Assembly: GCF_002368295.1 (NCBI RefSeq)
Contig: NZ_AP018248.1
Coordinates: 8,367,052 to 8,431,051, forward strand
Reading direction: 5' to 3'
Length of the DNA: 64,000 nt
From: Tolypothrix tenuis PCC 7101
GTDB lineage: Bacteria; Cyanobacteriota; Cyanobacteriia; Cyanobacteriales; Nostocaceae
A model generated the notes under the pieces. The model was not told the origin of the DNA. It did no database searches and saw only the letters and a program-made list of their open reading frames with translations. The position numbers and the translations under genes are program-made. Shown here one piece after another: positions 63,801 through 64,000 of this stretch (its first letter is position 1; each line of letters starts with the position of its first letter).

Positions 63801-64000
63801 AATGCAAGTAATCTATCCGCAGTGACAAGATAACTTTGACAGAGAGGATGTTCAGACATTCTCCCAAGAACTCAAAAAACTGCCGTCTTTGCTTTGGTTC
63901 TGAGTAAACGAAGAAAAATTCTTCAAATTGGTCAAAAATTAATATAGTTCGCAGGTTGCGTTGTGCATTTTCCCGCAGTTTGGTGATTAGGGCGAGAGGG
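60832..64000 (-). CDS. nSTAND-type NTPase fused to 14 WD40 repeats (5' end outside the window)
   Basis: The frame stays open from the stop at 60832 through 64000, so the true N-terminus lies beyond the window. The visible part starts within the NTPase: RTILIFDQFEEFFFVYSEPK is a Walker B motif of nSTAND/AAA16-like ATPases, followed by the helical and winged-helix region (SVKVILSLRIDYLHYLL onward), then a coiled coil (about 235-265 counted from 63867), one transmembrane helix (ALMGSVAAGLVLAGLAVIAW) and 14 WD40 units of 42 residues (GQKLASGSADKTIKIWD). Fourteen units make two seven-bladed propellers. Such proteins act as signal-operated switches, some in programmed death or heterocyst regulation; the ligand is unknown. 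Internal TTG 63867 is not the start. Confidence 0.92.
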   Translation of the reverse strand, partial: PLALITKLRENAQRNLRTILIFDQFEEFFFVYSEPKQRRQFFEFLGECLNILSVKVILSLRIDYLHYLLECNRLLSLKIIGNDILSNHVLYELGNFSPIDAKAIIQCLIQHTTFNLEPALIDKLVQDLAEELGEVRPIELQVVGAQLQTENITTLAKYEELGNNAKQELVKRYLREVVDDCGTENQPAAELLLYLLTDDKGTRPLKTRAELERDLQVLVSDIATDSNKLDLVLEIFVKSGLVVLLPESPADRYQLVHDYLATFIRQQQEPKLTQVMAELEKEREQVKKLRQLMAELKAERRQRKISEAKLNSFLKRALMGSVAAGLVLAGLAVIAWDSARKAAISEINALTNSSEAFSVSGQYPDALIEALKAGGKLKSIDGKTKDTFTQMRTVTTLQQAVYLQPNEPKENRAIEVNTLKGDSPVNSVAFSRDGQKLASGSADKTIKIWDMTTGKLLNTLTGHNSPINSVAFSSDGQKLASGSADKTIKIWDMTTGKLLNTLTGHSSPINSVAVSSDGQKLASGSADKTIKIWDMTTGKLLKTLTGHSSYVSSVVFNLDGQKLASGSADNTIKIWDITTGKLLNTLAGHSNYVSSVVFSPDSQKLAFGSSDNTIKIWDMTTGKLLKTLNGHSSGVISVVFSPDGQKLASGSADNTIKIWDIATGQVLKTLTGHSNEVKSISFSRGGQKLASGSADNTIKIWDLTTGKFLNTLTGHNSSVNSVAFSPDGQKLASGSADYNIKIWDLTTGKFLNTLTGHNSPVNSVAFSPDGQKLASGSADYNIKIWDLTTGKLLNTLTGHNSPVNSVAFSPDGQKLASGSADKTIKIWDLTTGKLLNTLTGHSSPINSVAFSPDGQKLASGSADKTIKIWDLTTGKLLKTLTGHSSYVSSVVFSPDGQKLASGSADSTIKIWDITTGKLLKTLAGHSSYVSSVVFSPDGQKLASGSSDKTIKIWDITTSKVIKTLTRNSSYITSVVFSPDGQKLASGSSDKTIILWNLDFDDLLRSGCQLLNDYLIKHPVVLADLPTCQTPFRLEQGVNAKNQITDDDMKGLQNEQ

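Noticed and set aside
1..64000. tRNA, rRNA and transposase genes
   Set aside because: Looked for but no T-loop/CCA-type tRNA signature, rRNA-like stretch or transposase motif was recognised in the window by eye.

Overview
The window looks like chromosome of a filamentous, probably heterocyst-forming cyanobacterium (Nostocales; Nostoc, Calothrix or Tolypothrix type). Evidence: the HIP1 octamer GCGATCGC recurs throughout; gene-free stretches carry heptanucleotide tandem repeats of the CCAATTA, CCCCAGT and AATTCGT kinds; and oxygenic-phototroph genes are present (acsF, hemF, heme oxygenase, hemL, Psb35, an acyl-lipid desaturase, an SpkB-type kinase, HepA-like ABC exporter). No tRNA, rRNA, CRISPR array, transposase or prophage gene was recognised. 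Mobile DNA is limited to small non-autonomous inverted-repeat elements.

Layout. 0.4-2.4 kb: a two-partner-secretion outer-membrane transporter (TpsB). 2.5-3.2 kb: a RelE/ParE-like toxin-antitoxin pair. 3.2-7.4 kb: housekeeping genes hisIE, a ChaB-like small gene, hemL and recA, with a near-consensus LexA box before recA and two fold-back elements between hemL and recA. 7.7-13.7 kb: accessory genes: two exported proteins of unknown function, a TRADD-N-associated membrane-domain protein, type IV uracil-DNA glycosylase, a TPR protein, a small unknown and a NADAR N-glycosidase-like protein. 14-20 kb: signalling genes: stand-alone CheB and CheR and a 1211-residue CHASE3-HAMP-GAF hybrid histidine kinase with three receivers. 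20.2-30 kb: small stress and photosystem proteins (CsbD, Psb35), an FHA protein, a Ser/Thr kinase with pentapeptide repeats, an acyltransferase, a BlaI/M56 pair and ribonuclease Z.

29.9-54 kb: a large surface-polysaccharide locus. A leftward arm (29.9-35.2 kb) holds glycosyltransferases, a Wzy-like polymerase and a methyltransferase. A rightward arm (36.1-43.7 kb) holds a GT2, a HepA-like ABC exporter, two tandem HlpA-like glycosyltransferases and a Wzz/BY-kinase-like chain-length protein. A second leftward arm (43.8-48.9 kb) makes GDP-fucose (gmd, fcl) and includes the initiating sugar-phosphate transferase and a GT4. A rightward arm (49.2-54 kb) makes dTDP-L-rhamnose (rfbB, rfbA, rfbC, rfbD). 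Together they supply fucose and rhamnose donors, a lipid-linked primer, chain assembly, polymerisation and export. No Wzx flippase is seen in the window.

54-64 kb: a HicAB pair, a YdcF/DUF218 protein, a DesC-type desaturase, a cluster of oxygen-dependent tetrapyrrole enzymes (heme oxygenase, hemF, acsF), a repeat-rich 0.9 kb stretch, and a nSTAND-type NTPase fused to 14 nearly identical WD40 repeats that runs off the right edge.

The less ordinary signals are: a two-copy miniature element with 10-bp flanking duplications; heptamer repeats read as protein inside the TpsB linker and abutting the rfbA start codon; a tandem glycosyltransferase duplication whose second copy changes its EDD metal motif to EHD; twin hairpins before the TRADD-N-associated gene; and a nested repeat near 60.5 kb. 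All functional statements come from reading the sequence against remembered families; no database search was run.
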